Source: Dehalococcoidia bacterium (GTDB lineage Bacteria; Chloroflexota; Dehalococcoidia; Dehalococcoidales; Fen-1064). From it: 8,856 nucleotides of DNA. Positions 6,678 through 8,856 of this stretch are shown piece by piece. The translations under genes were made by a program, and so were the position numbers. The stretch spans positions 4,844 through 13,699 of the forward strand of contig PMCB01000023.1 in the NCBI GenBank assembly GCA_003153955.1. The letters are read 5' to 3'. The notes beneath the pieces are model-generated. The model ran no database searches. It saw only the letters and a list, made by a program, of their open reading frames with translations, and was not told the origin of the DNA. How positions within the stretch are numbered: the first letter of the stretch is position 1; each line of letters opens with the position of its first letter.

Positions 6678-6706
6678 ATTATAGGCTTTACACATGATTG
6701 TAGCAA
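6678..6706 (-). promoter_or_regulatory. Sigma70-type promoter for the MFS gene
   Basis: Reading the minus strand, a -35 box TTGCTA (6706-6701, four of six consensus matches) is separated by exactly 17 bp from a perfect -10 box TATAAT (6683-6678). Transcription would start near 6671, giving a leader of about 126 nt before the MFS start. Confidence 0.55.
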
Positions 6707-6880
6707 TGCAGCGGCGCGAATTAATACCCTAATAATTCAAGAGATTGCGCAAACTGGCACCGGGTTAACATTTTAAACCGAGGACATTGTTCGCACTTTC
6801 TCCCCCTTTATTTACGATAAAATTGGACTAAATGTTTCCGGCTGTCAATAATTGCTTACTCCTATATAACCTCACTCTTT
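6707..6880. other. AT-rich intergenic segment, no gene recognised
   Basis: No frame here has a ribosome binding site or a family resemblance. On the + strand CTGTCA (6842-6847) and TATAAC (6865-6870) are 17 bp apart and could be a weak promoter, but it would lie about 560 bp before the next + strand gene, with hairpins between. Confidence 0.4.
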
Positions 6881-6976
6881 ACATTTGCTTCGATGTAAGT
6901 CTACCGAAGCAAAGTACCTTCGGCCCTCTCCACTGATGGAGAGGGAGGAGATTTTTTAGAGGGGCTGCGCCCCTCT
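6881..6976. repeat. Cluster of hairpins, including CCCTCTCC/GGAGAGGG
   Basis: Four inverted repeats lie within 96 bp. TTTGCTTCG (6884-6892) pairs with CGAAGCAAA (6905-6913). CCGAAG (6904-6909) pairs with CTTCGG (6918-6923) and would compete with the first. CCCTCTCC (6924-6931) pairs with GGAGAGGG (6938-6945) and is followed 6 nt later by six T (6952-6957). AGAGGGGC (6958-6965) pairs with GCCCCTCT (6969-6976) with a 3-nt loop. The third resembles the arms of the dispersed palindromic repeat. Function is unknown; part of it could terminate + strand transcription. Confidence 0.5.
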
Positions 6977-7075
6977 CCCATTCACTTTGTTCTGGGACTT
7001 CGTAACTCAGGCCTTGCTTATACGTTTTTATCAATCCAAAATATCTCCCAATAAAAGCTTGATTCTCTTTCCATT

Positions 7076-7127
7076 CCTCTCCCGTTGTGCCTCCGGGACC
7101 TGCGGCCTTTCCCGAAAGGGAGAGGTG
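7076..7127. repeat. Dispersed palindromic repeat, copy B
   Basis: The outer arms CCTCTCCC (7076-7083) and GGGAGAGG (7118-7125) form a perfect 8-bp stem. Between them are CCTCCGGGACC, shared with copy A, and an inner CCTTT (7106-7110) that can pair with AAAGG (7115-7119). The shared order of blocks with copy A at 3756-3806 shows common descent rather than chance pairing. It lies in a gene-free segment and interrupts no gene. Confidence 0.65.
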
Positions 7128-7192
7128 TCTGCAAACCTAGTTATGCCATTAACCACTGGCATTATTTCAGCGCCCTATCCGGCGGGCAATGC

Positions 7193-7221
7193 TTGACGAT
7201 TGTTCATATGAATGCTAATTT
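7193..7221 (+). promoter_or_regulatory. Candidate promoter with palindrome upstream of the acyl-CoA synthetase
   Basis: TTGACG (7193-7198, five of six consensus matches) is followed after 17 bp by TAATTT (7216-7221, three of six). A perfect 10-bp palindrome, TTCATATGAA (7203-7212), lies between the boxes, where a repressor could bind. The -10 box is poor, so this is tentative. Confidence 0.3.
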
Positions 7222-7256
7222 ATTTGCGAATATTACACAATAATTACGGGTAATGA

Positions 7257-7286
7257 TTGCGGGCGCCCGTATTTTTGACGTATAAT
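7257..7286 (+). promoter_or_regulatory. Candidate promoter of the acyl-CoA synthetase gene
   Basis: A perfect -10 box, TATAAT (7281-7286), is preceded after 18 bp by TTGCGG (7257-7262), which matches only the TTG of the -35 consensus. The 10-bp palindrome CGGGCGCCCG (7260-7269) overlaps the -35 box and spacer, and ATTACGGGTAAT (7243-7254), a palindrome broken by two bases, lies just upstream. A weak -35 with nearby dyads suggests activator or repressor control. Transcription would start near 7293 and leave a leader of about 134 nt. Confidence 0.4.
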
Positions 7287-7426
7287 GTAATTTTGGTGGG
7301 GATAGAACAAGGAAATAGGAAAACTGCGAAAACTCCGGACATAACAGACCTTAAGGGTTTTTGATCATATATGTTGGGTTCTCAATGTCATCCGTTTTAA
7401 ACACTACCCTAAGCGAAGGATGGTAG

Positions 7427-8856
7427 ATGGACACAATAAACCTGTTTTTCAATCCGAAAAATGTTGTATTATTCGGTGCTTCGGATAAACCCGGTTCAGT
7501 CGGCGAAACCACATTAAAAAACCTGCTGTTATCCAAAGATACCCGTACCGTTTACATCGTGCATCCCAAACACGAAACGCTGTTGGATATTAAATGCTAT
7601 CCATCACTCGCGGCGCTGCCGGAAACCCCCGAACTTGCGGTAATTGCTACGGGGGCCGACCACGTGCCGGAAATCGTGGAGGATTGCGGCAAGGCGGGCA
7701 TTAAGGCGATTATTATCATATCTTCAGGTTTTAACGAAGCCGGGGAAAAAGGCAAAGAACGGGAAGCGCAGATAAAAGTTTCGGCCAAGCATTACGGCAT
7801 CCGCATTATCGGGCCGAATTGTCTCGGCGCGATACGTCCCAGTTCCGGACTGAATGCCACTTTTGCCCGTAAAGGTACAAAACCGGGTAAAATCGCATTC
7901 CTTTCTCAAAGCGGCGCGCTCGGGACTTCCGTGCTGGATTGGGCAGTAAGCAGAGATATCGGCTTCAGCGCCTTTGTCTCACTAGGCTCGATGCTGGATA
8001 TCGATTTCGGCGATTTGATCGACTATTTCGGGGTTGACCCCCAAACCAAAAGTATCATTATTTATCTGGAATCGCTGGGCAACAGCCTGGAGAATGCCAG
8101 AAAATTCATGAGCGCGGTCAGAGGTTTTGCCCGTAATAAACCGATTATCGTAATTAAAGCCGGTAAATTTCAGGAAAGCCGCCAAGCTGCCAAATCACAC
8201 ACCGGCGCAATGGTCGGGGAAGATTCGTATTATGACGCTGTTTTCGACCGGGCCGGCGTGGTACGCGTCGAAGAAATCGGGGATTTATTCGATTGCGCTT
8301 CCATCCTGGATACGGCAATATTACCCAAAGGCCAGAACCTGGCAATCATCACCAATGCCGGCGGTCCGGCCGTCCTCACCACCGATGCCCTGATCGGCCG
8401 CGGAGGCAAACTCGCTCCCCTCAGTGATGCCACTATGGAAAGCCTGAACCAGGTCTTGCCCCCCTACTGGAGCAAATCCAATCCGGTGGACATATTGGGA
8501 GACGCCAGCGTCGAGCGTTATATCAGCGCAATCGATATCGCATTGAAAGACCCGGCAGTGCACGGGGTGGTCGTGATATACACGCCCCAGGGAGTTGCGA
8601 CTGCCGTTGATTTAGCCAAAGCTATTTCCAAAACAGCCAAGAAGAGCACCAAGCCAATCTTAACCGCATTAATGGGCAGCAGAGAAGTGGAGAAAGCACG
8701 CCAGGTATTTTACGATAATAAAGTACCGACTTACGAGTTCCCGGAAGAAGCGATTAAAACCTACATGTACATGTACCATTACGCCAAGAATCTTGAAAAT
8801 CTTTATGAAACGCCGGAGGATGTACCGCTCGATGTGGGCACCCCGAAGAATCATCT
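7427..8856 (+). CDS. Acyl/acetyl-CoA synthetase (ADP-forming) family protein, 3' end outside window
   Basis: The first 476 codons are present and the frame is open at the right edge. The enzyme family interconverts acyl-CoA, ADP and phosphate with acid, CoA and ATP, often making acetate with energy gain. A CoA-binding Rossmann domain comes first (VVLFGASDKPGSVG, 13-26). The succinyl-CoA ligase-like region has SSGFNEAG (99-106), IIGPNCLG (127-134) and LSQSGALG (159-166). SHTG at 257-260 carries His258, the expected phosphohistidine. NPVDILGDAS (352-361) and a ligase-CoA-like domain follow to about 450. Residues 455-475 look like a linker, so an ATP-grasp beta domain, perhaps also a GNAT domain, may lie beyond the edge. 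AAGGA (7416-7420) is 6 nt before the ATG, and an in-frame TAG immediately precedes that ATG, fixing the start. A Pat-type lysine acetyltransferase is the alternative, but the intact SHTG favours catalysis. Confidence 0.88.
   Translation, partial: MDTINLFFNPKNVVLFGASDKPGSVGETTLKNLLLSKDTRTVYIVHPKHETLLDIKCYPSLAALPETPELAVIATGADHVPEIVEDCGKAGIKAIIIISSGFNEAGEKGKEREAQIKVSAKHYGIRIIGPNCLGAIRPSSGLNATFARKGTKPGKIAFLSQSGALGTSVLDWAVSRDIGFSAFVSLGSMLDIDFGDLIDYFGVDPQTKSIIIYLESLGNSLENARKFMSAVRGFARNKPIIVIKAGKFQESRQAAKSHTGAMVGEDSYYDAVFDRAGVVRVEEIGDLFDCASILDTAILPKGQNLAIITNAGGPAVLTTDALIGRGGKLAPLSDATMESLNQVLPPYWSKSNPVDILGDASVERYISAIDIALKDPAVHGVVVIYTPQGVATAVDLAKAISKTAKKSTKPILTALMGSREVEKARQVFYDNKVPTYEFPEEAIKTYMYMYHYAKNLENLYETPEDVPLDVGTPKNH

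Noticed and set aside
6552..6776. 74-codon + strand frame opposite the MFS leader
   Set aside because: It overlaps the MFS promoter and hairpin, has no ribosome binding site and low-complexity composition.
6842..6870. Possible + strand promoter CTGTCA, 17 bp, TATAAC
   Set aside because: The -35 box is weak, the next + strand gene is about 560 bp away and several hairpins intervene.
6987..7196. 69-codon + strand frame in the long intergenic region
   Set aside because: It runs through palindromic repeat copy B, has no good ribosome binding site and no recognisable motif.
7371..7400. Nine-codon ORF (MLGSQCHPF) in the leader of the acyl-CoA synthetase
   Set aside because: No ribosome binding site, no stop-start overlap with the gene and no sign of amino-acid runs expected of a leader peptide.
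6546..7426. tRNA, CRISPR array or insertion sequence in the long intergenic region
   Set aside because: No cloverleaf, no regularly spaced identical repeats, and no transposase fragment or terminal inverted repeats with target duplication were seen.

Overview
The window is 8,856 bases of bacterial chromosome with dense, ordinary bacterial coding and Shine-Dalgarno-led genes. Lineage is an inference. A tight dapB-asd-dapA cluster behind what may be a polynucleotide phosphorylase gene, together with an ADP-forming acyl-CoA synthetase, would suit the Chloroflexota (Dehalococcoidia-like), but nothing here proves it.

Region 1 (1-2859, + strand) is a compact operon. The last 31 codons of an upstream gene with a basic, proline- and arginine-rich tail end 27 nt before dapB. 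They are followed by dapB, asd and dapA with 3-nt gaps, each with its own Shine-Dalgarno sequence. Asd makes aspartate semialdehyde, DapA condenses it with pyruvate, and DapB reduces the product to tetrahydrodipicolinate, so the operon supplies the lysine/diaminopimelate branch. DapA and DapB keep their catalytic residues. Asd keeps Cys130, Gln157 and His243 but has Trp236 where the family has its substrate-binding Arg, and its nucleotide-loop motif is altered.

Region 2 (2997-6545, - strand) holds three genes in the same direction, converging on dapA: a 12-TM DHA1-type MFS efflux transporter, a PaaK/CapK-like adenylate-forming CoA ligase, and a peptidase S51 (class I glutamine-amidotransferase-like) hydrolase. 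The gaps are 169 and 122 bp, so they are not obviously one operon. The transporter has a good sigma70-type promoter (TTGCTA, 17 bp, TATAAT) and a leader of about 126 nt. That leader holds a terminator-like hairpin and a 12-codon ORF whose stop overlaps the transporter start as ATGA, which looks like leader-mediated control.

Region 3 (6546-7426) is an 881-bp divergent intergenic region with no credible protein gene. It holds the MFS promoter and leader, a run of hairpins, a copy of a dispersed CTCTCCC...GGGAGAGG palindromic repeat also found at 3756-3806, and candidate promoters with palindromes ahead of the last gene.

Region 4 (7427-8856, + strand) is the first 476 codons of an acyl/acetyl-CoA synthetase (ADP-forming) family protein with the catalytic SHTG histidine. 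It runs off the right edge before any ATP-grasp domain. No RNA gene, insertion sequence, CRISPR array or phage gene was seen. The window is mostly housekeeping; the points most worth checking are the Asd substitutions, the MFS leader and the palindromic repeat family.
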